DNA of 64,000 nt from Dactylonectria macrodidyma (taxonomy: Eukaryota > Ascomycota > Sordariomycetes > Hypocreales > Nectriaceae). The stretch spans positions 1,922,001 to 1,986,000 of the forward strand of contig JAGMUV010000005.1 in NCBI GenBank assembly GCA_020744425.1, written 5' to 3'. Below, in pieces: positions 47,038 through 59,200 of this stretch. The position numbers were made by a program, and so were the translations under genes. Numbering within the stretch: the stretch's first letter is position 1; each line of letters opens with the position of its first letter. The notes beneath the pieces are model-generated. The model had not been told where the DNA came from, made no database searches, and worked only from the letters and a program-made list of their open reading frames with translations.

Positions 47038-49532
47038 ATGTCGTCGGTCAAGGCCACCAAGAAGAGCGCCTTCTCGTGCGAGCCGTGTCGCAGACGCAAG
47101 GTGCTTCCAGCTTGGCCCCGCCGCGCTGTTCCCTTGAGCCGTTGCTGACTCGCTTCCAGGTCAAATGCGGTGGTGAACAGCCCATCTGTAACCGCTGCTC
47201 AGCGAGAAAGGACGATTGCGTATACAAACTGTAGGGTTCCCTGAGGCCCCATATCAGGCCTTCGATTCTGCTTGTGATGATCATCGCGTGCCTTGCCTGT
47301 CTACCAGCAAATTACTCACACTACATGCTACAGCAACCCAACTCTGTCCTACACTCAACGTCTCGAGGAGCGCATCAAGGAGCTTGAGGATCAGCTAGCC
47401 TCTGCCAAGTCTGCCCCTCCATCGATTGCAGCTTCGAATCACTCCAGCCCCGGCGTCTTCAATGGAGACTCAGCCAGTCATAATCGCAACAGCGCTCATG
47501 CTGACGACCATGGCATGACCCGAAGCTTTATGGGCCTTAAGATTGACGACAAAGGCGGCATCACTTATCATGGTCCAACTAGTCTTTTCCACCTCCCAAG
47601 TGATCGGGACACGACCCAGAATGACTTACTCTCCTCGGTTGACACGGACGCCCATAGGAGGGAGCGGCTTGTTACCAATGCATGGCATCAGCGCGCGATG
47701 GAAAACCTCTCTGACATTCCAGTATGCTCCTATTTGCGTGACTGCTCTGCGCCCTTGCTCATCAAACATCCCAGGAACCGTTTCAATATCTTCTTAATGT
47801 GCATTGGTGCTGGATCCAACCCCTGTTCAACTTCATTTACAGACCAGCATTCACCCGTATGTATTGATCCTAATGCAGTTGAATCATCTACGGGCCTAAT
47901 ACAATACAGGTGACATGCAATCAATGGGATCTTACTATTCGCACACGCTTCTCAACGCAATCCTATCACACTCTATCCGCTGGGGCAAAAGCGACCCCGC
48001 AACAAAACGGCTATTAGATCAGTCTTATGATGGCGGCGCCGTGTTCGCGAAACATGCCCGTAGTATGCTCTTCGACGAGTTGAACAGAGGCGTCAGCACT
48101 ATTCCAACAGTACAAACACTACTACTTCTCAGCGCACAAGAGTGTGGCCACGGAAACACCACACAAGCTTGGGTGTACAGTGGCCTGGCGTTCCGTCTTA
48201 TTGACCATCTGGGTATATGTGTCGATGGTCAGAGATACCCAGGTTCTGTGCACCTTTCAGACGAGGAAGTCGAAATACGGCATCGAATCTTTTGGAGCTG
48301 CTACTTCTGGGATAAGATGATTAGCCTCTACCTTGGTCGTTCACCATCCCTGCAGCATTCGTTTGTTTCTCCGCCCCAAATTATGTGTAAGTTCTAGTTT
48401 CCAATACTGGTGTTCATGCTGACAACATCAGTGGATGACTCTGCTGAGAATGAACTTTGGGTGCCATTCGACTCACTTCACGGCGGGGATTGGAAATATC
48501 CTCCTGCTACGGCCCATTCCACCTCATGCTTCATGAGCACGTGTCGGTTGTCGGTCATTTTTAACGAGATTCTCATCCACATGTATGACCCACTGATGCA
48601 GAATACCGACGCCGAGATGCAAGAATGTCTACAGTACCAAGACCCGGCTCTACGACTGTGGTGGGATCAGTTACCCCTCCATCTCAAAATCGATCCTCTT
48701 GCTCTGCCAGCTCTAGCACCACCTTCGCATATCGTCACCATGAAGTACATGCCGATCTCATAATCGATTCGTTGCGCCAGGAACTAACTTATTGATTAGT
48801 GCCCTATACCATACGTTCAGAATTCTGTTGTTTAGGCCTATGCTTTCACGTCAGATTCATCCAGAGGATGAGGGACCCCACCCCATACAGAATCATCTCG
48901 TGGAATGTGTCACATCGGCCACATCCATCATCGCCATTTTTGATCTCTTCTGCAGAACATTCGGCATCAACCATTGTGTTCTTTCACTGTCGTATAGCTT
49001 ATATATCGCGGCAACTATTTTCCTTCTGCAGGTGCAGGCATCTCCAGAAGATCAGCAAGCACTTCGAAAGTTGGGATTTTGTATCCAAGCATTGCACCAG
49101 GCAAAATTCGTCAACCCGGGTAGGTCTTTTGTATCCGCAATGGCACAACATTCTAACCCGACGCTAGTTATCTCGAATGCCCTGTCTCTTATCACTAGAG
49201 AAGTTTCCAGTATGGGGATCAATCTTGGTGGCGTGAACCAGCAACAACAACCACAGCCACCACCACAGCCACAACAACCAACTCCTACAACGCCAAACGT
49301 GGCTCAGGATGTCCCACTTTCCGAGTCAATGTTCCAATCACCACTCGAATCGCCCTTACAACAGCCGCAATACGAACCAGATCAACTTTTCCAGACCCCT
49401 TGGGTTGACAACCTAGATCCCAACTCTATGAATGTTGATCGCGGCGTTTTCGAAGCCTTGTCGACATTCCAACCACTAAGCGTTCGCGTCGGTGCTATCC
49501 ATCAATCAGACAATCAAGCGCCTTTTGGATAA
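47038..49532 (+). CDS. Zn2Cys6 fungal-specific transcription factor
   Basis: Seven exons, 47038-47100, 47160-47230, 47334-47721, 47775-47856, 47910-48386, 48432-48744 and 48800-49532, with six introns of 45-103 nt give 708 residues. The zinc cluster spans the first junction and has the exact spacing CX2CX6CX6CX2CX6C (CEPCRRRKVKC, then ICNRCSARKDDC). A short coiled-coil dimerisation helix follows (YTQRLEERIKELEDQLASA). The middle-homology (Fungal_trans) domain runs from about residue 160 to 420, with FIYRPAFTRD, SGLAFRLIDHLGI and RHRIFWSCYFWDK. The C-terminal part is Gln/Pro-rich (near 49240-49290) and may be the activation region. Target genes cannot be deduced. The MFS transporter diverges from it, but 3.7 kb away. 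Confidence 0.94.
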
Positions 49533-50758
49533 GGACTTTTCTATTGTCCCTAGCTGTCAGTTGGCTCTTGGTCTGTCGTCATTCGTTATTGAATCGACAT
49601 CTACAGCATTACCGTTACGGCCTCTCTCCACCCTCACCCAACATGAAACATGACGAACAGCAAACTAGAAAATGTACACCCCTGGTGATTAATTTCAACC
49701 CTGGAACTATCACTACATGCGGTGGAGAATTTCTGCTAGAGTGATCACTCTCACCGACACTTTCAGAGTCAACAAGCCGGCCCATGATGCGAGGGAAGAC
49801 GATCGAGGATCGTTGGACCAACTGCGAGCCTCGGTAAGTCTTAGACGTCGCCAAAAGATGAAGTCGTGATCAAGGTAACGTAACTTGCCCCCAGTCTTTG
49901 CAGGCAATTGATACAAGCTGTTCCGCCGACCTTCAACCCTTCCGTTCTAACGACAACACCAGTCATACAAAAGACCTTTCGCATGCATGGTATGATTGCC
50001 CGCGAGAGGCTCTAGCCTCACCTTCTAGACATGAAGTTTCTACTTCTCATCTATGGATAGGATTCAGGCAATCATGCTGGCCCACATTCCGTGGTAAGCT
50101 GGGTCTAGCCCCACTGGATTCGACGAGGGCCAAATTGGATGTCCCCAAGCACCATGCAAAGCAAAGATTGTCTGAACCTGTTTCAGTCGTCGTGCCGTCT
50201 CAGGCGGACATGGGATGGGCTAATGTGACATCGGAGGCACCGCCTGGATTACTTGTGAGGCGGATCTGGGTGCTTGGAAAAACTATCCAATGCCATCATA
50301 TCAAGATGATATTTCACCATGTACACGATGAGACTCAGGTAGTCCTCGGTGTTATATAGTCTAGATATCATTGAAAAGAAAAAGCAAAAGCGTATACCAT
50401 ACCCAAACGTTTATCACTCTGTAATTTGCGAGGTGGAAGTCTAGATTCAACCTCAAGTGTGTATGTAGAGGGCAAAGTAGATCTAATGATGTCAAGGCAA
50501 AGGTTAGTTAGGGTGTTGCACTCAGTCACTTCGAAGACATAAAGTCATGGAATCAGTAGCATTGTTGATACCTTGAGGTAGAGCTTTAAAAATAGGTCTT
50601 TCTGATGTTACACTGAGTCTGAACTTCGTTTGCATGTTGCAATCCTGAATCCTGCAGTACCACCTAGCCACCTTATGGAAGCTCTCCCTAGTGGGTGATA
50701 TTTTAACACTCACATTCTTGTCCAACTTAGCAGTGCATGTTACACCTAGGAAGAGGAA
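49533..50758. other. Convergent intergenic region, 1.2 kb
   Basis: It is the 3' flank of the Zn2Cys6 gene and of the amidohydrolase. The 153-codon plus frame at 49898-50359 has no family features. No gene called. Confidence 0.5.
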
Positions 50759-51655
50759 TCATGAAGCCCGTGCAACATCCCACAGATCTTCAGCGTTGCC
50801 CCTAAAGAGCCTGTCACGAAGGTCATGGTCGTCACCGCACCAGTCCAGCACCGTCTCCATCCATGGGCGGATGTCAAGTCCCTCGAATCGCGTGTGCGGC
50901 CAATCGGTTGCGAAGACGATGCGAGTGCTTCCTACCAGCTTGATGAGCTCCTTCGCAATGGGTTCAACGTCTGCATATCCAGGGACCCGGCTCATGCGGT
51001 ACGGCGCTGAGAGCTTGACGTACGTGCGGCCGCCGTCCAAGAGGCGTACGAGCGAGGAGAAGCCGGGGATATCGTGAGGATCAAGGCCGGAGTGGGTTTT
51101 GAGGTCTGGATGGCCGAGGTGGTCGATGCAAAACCGCACGTTGAGAGTCGGGACGATGGGCTCCAGGACGGTGATGAGAGCCATGGGGACGTAGACTTGG
51201 ATGACCCAGCCGAGATGCCTCACAGCGTCGGCGTATTGGTGCAGCTGGATGGAAAGTTCCTGGACATCGACTTCGCGCTGGGTAGACTGGATATTGAGGC
51301 GAACACCGCGAACGCCGAGTTGATGCCACTGTTCCAGCTGAGCCGGGGAGGTGGTGGCGGGATCAAACTGGACAACACCACGTCCACGTAAGGGCCCAAG
51401 CTGGTGCAGGGCATCCAGCATGCAATCGTTATCGAAGCCGTAGATAGATGGCTGAACTAGGACGATGTTACGGATGCCAACTGAGGCCTCAAACTCAAGC
51501 GCCTGAGATAAGGTGAAGGCGCTGGGGTGATAGGCGGCATCGGAGCGCAGGGCGAAATGGGCCGGGTCGACAACGTGCATGTGCGAATCCCAGGCACCGG
51601 CGGGAATGCGCCGGGCGACACGAAGGCGGCGGGATTCGGGATCGGGATCGGGCAT
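50759..51655 (-). CDS. Amidohydrolase-2 family metal-dependent hydrolase (LigI/COG3618-like)
   Basis: An intronless frame of 298 residues beginning with ATG. The TIM-barrel amidohydrolase-2 family hydrolyses lactone or carboxyl-type bonds, for example in 2-pyrone-4,6-dicarboxylate degradation. The metal motif HxH is WDSHMHVVDP (His25, His27). Other conserved blocks are RNIVLVQPSIYG, GVRGVRLNIQS, RFCIDHLGHPD and the distal Asp in VFATDWPHTRFEG, followed by the closing RLFRGNAEDLW. All expected metal and active-site positions are therefore present. No signal peptide is seen, so it should be cytosolic. The substrate is not determined, and pyrone or aromatic catabolism is only an analogy. Confidence 0.9.
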   Translation of the reverse strand: MPDPDPESRRLRVARRIPAGAWDSHMHVVDPAHFALRSDAAYHPSAFTLSQALEFEASVGIRNIVLVQPSIYGFDNDCMLDALHQLGPLRGRGVVQFDPATTSPAQLEQWHQLGVRGVRLNIQSTQREVDVQELSIQLHQYADAVRHLGWVIQVYVPMALITVLEPIVPTLNVRFCIDHLGHPDLKTHSGLDPHDIPGFSSLVRLLDGGRTYVKLSAPYRMSRVPGYADVEPIAKELIKLVGSTRIVFATDWPHTRFEGLDIRPWMETVLDWCGDDHDLRDRLFRGNAEDLWDVARAS

Positions 51656-53251
51656 GGCAGGCGGCTTTTACATGACGGTGCCGGAGGTGAGTGCGCCGAT
51701 GCCGGAAGGTGCGCAATCTCGGCTTTTGTGAGTGCTCCTCGACTCGATCGGATTGAGACGCGGCGCCGGCGGCGGATCGGAGGTGGAGACGCTGGATGCG
51801 AATGATGCCGAGGCCACTCGCGACGGAACCTGAAAGCACGGGTATAAGCTATGACCGAGGGTCACGGGTGCGACGGCGCAGCAGGATGAGAGATGAGAGA
51901 TGTGAAAGGGAAAAGATCCTTGTACGCTGTGGCCTTGTATTCCCCAACGTTGTACTCGATGGCTTTGTACGCCTTGCCATTGCACTCCTCGTCTCTGTGT
52001 TCCGGCGCTGCGGAAGCTTCGGGAGAGCTGGGCTCTCATTATGATCATCTAGAATTCCATCTGCAGGGTTTGAGTCAGGGGCTAGATATTGACCGAGCCA
52101 ACGGCAGCAAAGTGCAAATGTAAGGGCAGAGGGAGCGGCTGTTGGGGTGCTCTAGCACATTTGATATCAGAAGCCCCAGGCGTCTCTGCACTCACAGCTG
52201 CAAGGCATCGCGCCATTGCTGGGGACTATGCAGGTCTCCAGATTGCATGCTCCTCAATAGATCGTGCTAATATGTTGGGGTTTTCAAAGATCTCAGATCA
52301 TGCATGCACTCACGCATGCACGGCGGCTGATGATCCAATCTAGTCTCTTGTCGCCCGCTTGAACCGAATATTCGGGTCCGGCTCGCTCGGGTTCAGTTAA
52401 ATAGATTCCCGTCTGGAATGGACTGCGTTTGTGGAAACCTAATAGAACCGTTTGAGTATTGAGGGCTTCACATAACGTGCGGTGTGACATGGTCAGCACT
52501 GCCTGGGTTGATTGTTCATGTACGTTACTTGTATGGGATGTTCAAAACCTCCTGTCAACGCATCTCGGCCTCAAACAATTAATGCACAGCAACAAAAGGC
52601 ACGGCAAGAAAGGGGACGGAAGCACTCAGCCACAGGATGGATATGTAATATTCCGCCCAAGCCTCGCTGATTCCAAATGGCTTTTTTTTTCCACCGTCTG
52701 CGCATTGTAACGAGGCTGCGCCGCAACCGTTTCATGCCGCCCCTAGGCTTTACAGTGGTCTCGCTGCGTTCATGCTGGGTGCGATTTGATTCCAAAGAGC
52801 TCCCCTCCAAGCCCCCTAACCCTAGCCAATAGCGGCGCCAACAAGCCACCCCCGCTAAGTTCCCCCCGCTAGATGCCCTAATTCTTATCGTCGTCATCGG
52901 CGGCATCGGTGACGCAGTGAAGGGTGCTCGGCGATTTGTCACAGCAAGGGTCCGATTCCGATTGAGAGCTTCGAAACATTTCCTCCCTCATCGCACAAGC
53001 TTAGGTCGGCTGCCCTTGGTTGGTGTATATCTTGCTTAATCTCCCGCTGTAGCTGTATGATTTCGTTCTTAAAACATATTCATTACCAACGACATCAGCG
53101 CAATCCCATACAAGAGAAATCGCATATTTCACCCCGCTTCCTCGGCATCCAGCATCCGACATCCATCACCAACTCTTCACATCACCATCCTCAAAAATAA
53201 ATACTTACATAAAAACCCACCACAACACACAAAAACTCGACCCCCTTCAGC
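51656..53251. other. Divergent promoter region, 1.6 kb
   Basis: It lies between the amidohydrolase (minus) and msrA (plus). It holds the 15-bp degenerate tandem repeat at 51920-51994 and a two-copy telomere-type word CCCTAACCCTA at 52814-52824. No supported gene. Confidence 0.5.
51920..51994. repeat. Degenerate 15-bp tandem repeat, five units
   Basis: Five successive 15-base blocks each begin with TTGTAC or a one-to-two base variant (TTGTACGC, TTGTATTC, TTGTACTC, TTGTACGC, TTGCACTC). It lies ~265 bp upstream of the amidohydrolase start. Confidence 0.65.
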
Positions 53252-53939
53252 ATGCCATTCTCGCTCCCTCCCTTCCTTGCGCGCCTCGTCCGCCCGTCGA
53301 CACAATCGGCCATGATGTCCATCGCCCCTGACGCCGCTGCCTCTTCCTCGCCCGCCGTCCCAGCCAACGCACAGCGTCTCACCGTCGCAGCTGGCTGCTT
53401 CTGGGGCACGGAGCATCTCTACCGCAGGCACTTTGCCGACAACGGACTCATTGATGCCAAGGTCGGCTACATTGGCGGCGACTTGGAGAACCCGGCGTAT
53501 CGCGCCGTCTGCGGTGGAAAGACTGGCCGTAGGTGGTCCTGCTTAAGCTTGATGACTGATAACTAACATACAGCTTTTCTTCACAGACGCCGAAGCCGCG
53601 CAAATCCTCTTCGACCCGGCGCAAGTCTCATACCGCCAACTCCTCGAGTTCTTCTACAAGATGCACGACCCGACGACTCTCAACCGCCAAGGCCCCGACA
53701 CCGGCCCGCAGTACCGCTCGGCCATCTACTATCACGACGCCGAGCAAGAGAAGATTGCTCGCGAGGTCACCGCCCAGGCCAACGCCAAGTGGTGGAAGAA
53801 TGGCATCGTCACAGAGATCGCCCCCGCCGGCAAGTGGTGGTCCGCCGAGGAGTACCACCAACTGTACCTGCAGAACAACCCTTCGGGCTACGAGTGCCCT
53901 AGTCACTTTTTGAGGCCGTTCCCGCCGCTAGATTCATAA
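53252..53939 (+). CDS. mxr1: Peptide methionine-S-sulfoxide reductase MsrA
   Basis: Two exons, 53252-53528 and 53587-53939, with a 58-nt intron (GTAGGT ... TTCACAG) give 209 residues. The enzyme reduces methionine-S-sulfoxide in proteins with thioredoxin. The catalytic Cys lies in AAGCFWGTEHLYR (~residue 49), followed by VGYIGGDLENPAYRAVCGGKTGHAEA across the splice site, then FFYKMHDPTTLNRQGPDTGPQYRSAIYYH, all diagnostic of MsrA. The ~40-residue leader (FLARLVRPSTQSAMM) is Arg/Ser-bearing and could send part of the product to mitochondria, and an in-frame ATG at the MM pair could start a cytosolic form. A Cys near the end (GYECPSH) may help recycle the active site. Confidence 0.95.
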
Positions 53940-54343
53940 GTTGGTCGGTTTTAAGCGTTAATGAAAATGAGGGAAGCAAATCGGAATAAGGTGGCGGGGG
54001 ACAATCGCGATAATGCAAATGTCTACGGGATGAGATACGTAAAGGACCAAGCTTCAAGCTTAGGAGCGATGGATACGGGAATTAGGATGTAGTTTACAAC
54101 TCATACCGTCAACTCAAAACATCAATATTCAACATGGTTTTTAAGGTGTTCTTCTTTTTTTATTTTATCCCTATGAGCTGCAAAATGAGAGCCTCTGATG
54201 GCCCGCATGCAACGTTACCAAAAACAAAAGAGAGGAGTTTCATTAGCCTCCTACAAGCACGACTCCCACTTGTTCTTTTCCCTGGTACTCCCTTCGCTAA
54301 AAATAATACACGGTTTATTCACCATCTATGATGAACCCCCCAT
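53940..54343. other. Convergent spacer
   Basis: This is the 3' flank of msrA and of the BI-1 family gene, with a T/A-rich centre. Nothing else seen. Confidence 0.5.
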
Positions 54344-55446
54344 TTACTTCCGTCGGTTTTGCTGCAACATCAGGATCTGGACCATTCGGATGAAGATGTT
54401 GAGGAAGTCAAGCTCAAGCGAAATACTCTCGTTGACGGGATCCCGGCGCATGACACCAGCCTGGGCGAGACGGGCGTGGTACAGCACCTTCTGGACATCG
54501 TACAGGGTGAAGCCGCCAAAGACGGCGAGGCCACCGTACAGCCAGATGCTCTCGGTGAATGCCAAAGTTCGGGCGGCGGTGGCGGGGATGATGAGAGGAG
54601 CAAGACCGGAAACGGCGACGATGGCGGCGCCAGCCAGGAGAGGACCACCAATGTATAGGTACTTCTCCTGCTTGGCAGTCGCGCCCACGATAGACAGACC
54701 ACCCATCATGGCGACAGTGTAGAGACCAGCACGGGCGATAAGGGCAGCGGGGGCGAAGGCGAGGAGGGGGGCGACAAAGGCAGCCTGGGTGGCGTTGAAG
54801 GCGGTCCAAAGAGCGTACTTGGGGATGTAGCTGCGAACTGTTAGCATCTGCAGATTCCCAAAGTTATCAATTCGTATATGATGACTTACTTGTCGGGGCT
54901 AATGGATCGGGTGCCAATCATGGTCGCAAAGCTGAGCGCAAGACCACCAATGCCGACAACCCAAGGGTTGGTGACCATGATGCGATAGACGAAGCCGGTC
55001 TGGACCATCTGTCGGGCCGTCAAGCCGATGATTCCGATTCCCAAGCCAGTGTGCAAAAAGGTATTGTTCAGGTACTCGCGCTCGTAGATGGGCATGCCTC
55101 CGTCGTCGCGCGTCTCGCGGTTGAAGACAGCATTGATGGCAACGAGGGTGCCGCCAAAGATGGCGCCGCCAACCAACAGTCTGCGCGTCGTCGTCGTCGA
55201 GCCGGCCGCCGTCTGCTGCCGTGCCGACTCCTGGTAGTACGAGCGGGATCCCGAGTTGCTGAATCGGTGGAAGGCGCTCCGGGTCGTCGCCGACGAGACG
55301 CGCGAGGAGAAGAAGCCAGTTGTCGGCTTGGCCGGGACATGCAAGTTTCGCACCGGGGCGGCGGATCGCAGCGCCGTCTTGGAGAACCCAGGCAGCCGCT
55401 GCGCGAGGCGCGCGGGCCCCTGGCGGATGGTGAGCGTAAACGACAT
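54344..55446 (-). CDS. Mitochondrial Bax inhibitor-1 family protein (GHITM/MICS1/TMBIM5-like)
   Basis: Two exons, 55446-54890 and 54830-54344, with a 59-nt intron (GTAAGT ... TCGCAG) give 347 residues. Residues 1-~70 are Arg/Ser-rich without acidic residues (RQGPARLAQRLPGFSKTALRS), a typical mitochondrial presequence. Seven or eight hydrophobic segments follow, including LLVGGAIFGGTLVAINAVF, TGLGIGIIGLTARQM and WVVGIGGLALSFATMIG. The family block near the end is IWLYGGLAVFGGFTLYDVQKVLYHAR, with the Asp of the BI-1 pore region. TMBIM5 homologues sit in the inner membrane and affect cristae and cation exchange. That role is transferred from animals. Confidence 0.92.
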
Positions 55447-56233
55447 TGTCGAGGGGAACGCTACAATGGCTGTAGGTTGTTGTTGTTGCTGTTGCTGTTG
55501 TGCGGTTCAAGAGGTTGACAAAGGAAACGATTGTGCGGGGGGGATGAGAAGCCGATGGCGAACCGGGTATAATATGTGCCCTGGATCCCCAGGCGCAGAG
55601 AATGACGTTGAGTTTGGGCGGTGGAGCTTAGCTAAGTCCGCCGTCACGTGTTAGAACTCGGTGGAATTTTCCGGCGTCTGTCAGTGACTCAGTTGGTCAG
55701 CGGACGGCAAAAAGGCCCTCCTTAACGCCCGAAGAGCCTTGTAAACACCGCCGGGCCATCACGGCTTGCACTCGGACTTAACTGACCAGCCGAAGGCCCA
55801 AACTAACAACCTACCTATCCTAGAATAGAACGAAACCCAGCACTCAATTCATCAACTACGCCACAGGCTTCTTCTCCAAGCTTCCTCTCAATAAAAATAA
55901 TTTTGTCTCTCAAGATTACTATGTGCACTATGATGGTTCAGCCCTTGCTGCAGCGTCATCGGGGTATCTTGTCGTGGATGTAATGGACCTATCCCTCCTC
56001 CTCTACGGTGCACCTGCACGCCACCCATTGAAGATGAATCAACCAGCCATTCGTGTATCGCCCTGCCCGCTATTCACACAAAATCCCAACATGAATCCCA
56101 CCAAGGCAAAGCAGTGCTCTTCTTGCATGACTTTGTGACGCCGATGCTGTACAGTCCCACTGCTCTCATGCAGCCTACCACAAAGACTCCGGACCTCATT
56201 GAAAAATTGTGCCTGCAACATTACTACACCGTA
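55447..56233. other. Intergenic: promoter of BI-1 family gene, 3' flank of F-box gene
   Basis: A GTTGTTGTTGCTGTT microsatellite lies just before the BI-1 gene start (near 55480-55500, probably in its leader). No supported gene. Confidence 0.5.
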
Positions 56234-59200
56234 TCATCGCAAACCGCCAACTCCTTTCTCAATCACAAATCTCACCAGCCGTCTGGCTCTCCTCGTTCTC
56301 ATCCCAAAGGCAGATCGAGGCATGTAGCTGTGCGTCGTCAACATGGCGACGCTCATCGTGTTGGGTGCTCGGGCTTCTTCCTCGAATGCTTCGGCGAGCC
56401 CCATGCCCTCTTCTGAAATAGAGCTAGATAAGCTCCCAGCCGGTGGTGGGCCTGCTCTGTCATCGAATCCCCAGCTCGCAACTCCTCCTGCCCGCAGCCA
56501 TCCTTCTAAGTTCCGACATTGGCTCACGTCGATCCAATTGAGTCGTCCACAACCATTCAGCACATTTTCCACGCCTCTACCTGTGACACGAACACAGCCG
56601 CGGACGCTGAGAGCCTCCAGGTCGTTCAGGTGAAGCGCCACACTTTCCAGACTCCCATCACTAACTGCACTTCCACAGAATGCAAGGCGCAGTTCCCGGA
56701 GTTTGGGTAGGCGAAGTGCTACTACTTCTGTCGCCGTATCCGACAGAGCGCAGCAGAACGACAGATCGAGATGGGTCAAATTCTTCGCCGAGTTGACCAG
56801 AGCTACCACTGCATTGTCTGACAGGTATGTGCAATCCGCAAGACAAAGGCGAGAGAGCTTCTCAAAGCGATAGGGCGCCCATGATTGAAACCCAGCATCC
56901 GTAATCGAGGTACATCGGGTGAGTGAGAGGGATTCTATGCGATTCGAGGCATGGGCGGCAAGGTGAGCCATCGACCTGTCTGTGATGTGTTTGCAATAAG
57001 AGAGATTCAGCCGCTTCAGCTTGGGGCACCCAATGACTGTTCCTGGAGCAGGCATGTTTTGCGCTTTCTGCTGCTGCTGCTGCTGCTGCTGTTGCTGTTG
57101 CTGTTGTTGCGCCTTATTCTTGGACCGAGCATTGGAGCTCGTGATGACAACCTGCTTGTTTGCAGGTTGTGGGTCCGGCACAACCCACCCAACCACACGC
57201 CCAAGAAGGTTATCGCCAACTTTTCGACAATTGCTCCAATCTACTTCCTCGAGTCCTTTGGCAGACTCGCTCATCTCTAGGATCTGGTTGGCGGATACAT
57301 CCCAAACAGACTTCATCTTCCAATGCGTGACATTCTTGCCGCACATGCGCCATAATGCTGCGAAGCCTTCGTCCGTAATGTGAAAGCAATTGTTAAGGTC
57401 TATCGTCCGCGCACGAGTTCCAACAAAAGGGGCAATAACCTTTGCGATGATCTCATCCGTGATTGTGCGGTTGTAAGTTGCTATATCGACATATTGGCAG
57501 ACCTTGGGGGATGTCGTGAGAAGTTTGCGCCAGTGTGTGCTAACAAGGCGTAGTCGAAAGAGCTCTCCAATATCAAGGTGGTTGAAGATGTAGATCAGGA
57601 TTTCGTCGGAGAGAACAGGCTTGCTCATTGTAAGGGGCCGTCGAGGCAAAACCTTGACTCGCTTGGCCGGGACATCCTCTAGATCATCAGGCGGGGGGGA
57701 CTGAGAAAAGGCTAACTTGATGGGTGTTATCTCTGCTAAACGAGATCTCGCTCCATTTGTTGTCGGGGCCGTGCCGTCGGTATGAGGGGTTGGTGGTGCG
57801 AGTGAGTGTCGTCGACGGTTCCGGAGGTTCTCCATGTTGACACTCAAGAACGGATCTGGGTCCTTGGGTTCCATGTTACCCGAGTCATCCTTGACTGGGG
57901 AGCTCGGTTTTGATGGAGTGGAGAATGTGAGCCCGGGCAGTGAGCCTCGGGCGGGCGTGGTTGGGGTTGGAGGGTCGGATTTGTTCGCCTTCGCTTTGCC
58001 ACCCACATCCGTCATATCGATGTCGTCGTTTTGAGTCTGCAACCGCAGCCGCGCCGTCTCCTCGACCTGAGACTTTATGTCAGGGGGGCATCGTGTCCAT
58101 AGCTCGTCGAGAACACTGCCAGTGATCATGAGGCATTCGACCGTGGTGATGGACCTCACTGTGGCGGTCCGGCCACGAGATAGTCCCAGACTTGCCACCT
58201 CTCCGAAATATTGGCCGGCTTTCAACCGCGGCCTCCTCTGGATTGAACCGCTGATAGCTTGGTTGGGTTCGTCATGAATCACCTCTGCTTCGCCGCGGAC
58301 GATGAAGAATATTTCATTTCCTGGCAGACCCTGGCGGACAATGTCTGTGAAGGGCGTGTACGACCTGGGTTGAACACTCAAGCCCAGGAAATGCAGGATA
58401 TCTGCAGGAAGAGTGGAAAAGAGTGGAAGCTCTTTCAAAGTCTTGCGAATATTAACCAACCCACTGCCTAGGGCACTGCCAGCTGCGGGATCTTCGATGA
58501 TGCCAGGACTTGGCGACTTCCTCTTCTTTGAATTGATAACTGCGCCATCCTTGATGGCACCTCGTTCTCCTGTGGAAACCTCTCCGGGAGCAGCTTCTCT
58601 AGCTATGGAGTCCATTTTAGGCGACTTGAGTAATTGGCCTCCTTCTTGGCGTCGTTTCTTCAGGACGTTCAACCGTTCTTGCGCCTCTTCGCGGATCGCC
58701 TTCTCCATATCTGGAAACGCGGGCAGAACAGTCTGCAAGTCTTCCTTCTTCAAGACAAGGAGCAAACATTTGGTCCTCGCAATGATAGTGGCGGTTCGAG
58801 GCATCTGCATTAGAACGCCAATTTCACCAAAGAAGGCGCCGGGTTTCAGCTCTGCAAATACAGCTTCGCCATCGCGCGACGTAACGGCGACTACACCGCG
58901 AACTAGCCAATACATGGCCTTTGCGTCATCACCCTCGGTGACGATGTGGTCGTTGGCGGCATGGACCTGAGGCTTCAAGTTGTTTCCAATAGCAACAAGG
59001 AAATCCTCTGGGGCGGACATGAATAGAGGGAAGGATCTCATCCGGTCTACCAGGTCCAAGGGCATGTCCCGAATAGTCGAGGCCGTGAGCGGCGAGGGCC
59101 GCACGGGCCGGGCTGGATTGTTCTCGACATTGAAAGATCGAATAAGTGAGACGGAATCAGACGAAGCCCCAGAGCCTGTGGCTTGTTGGTGATGGGCCAG

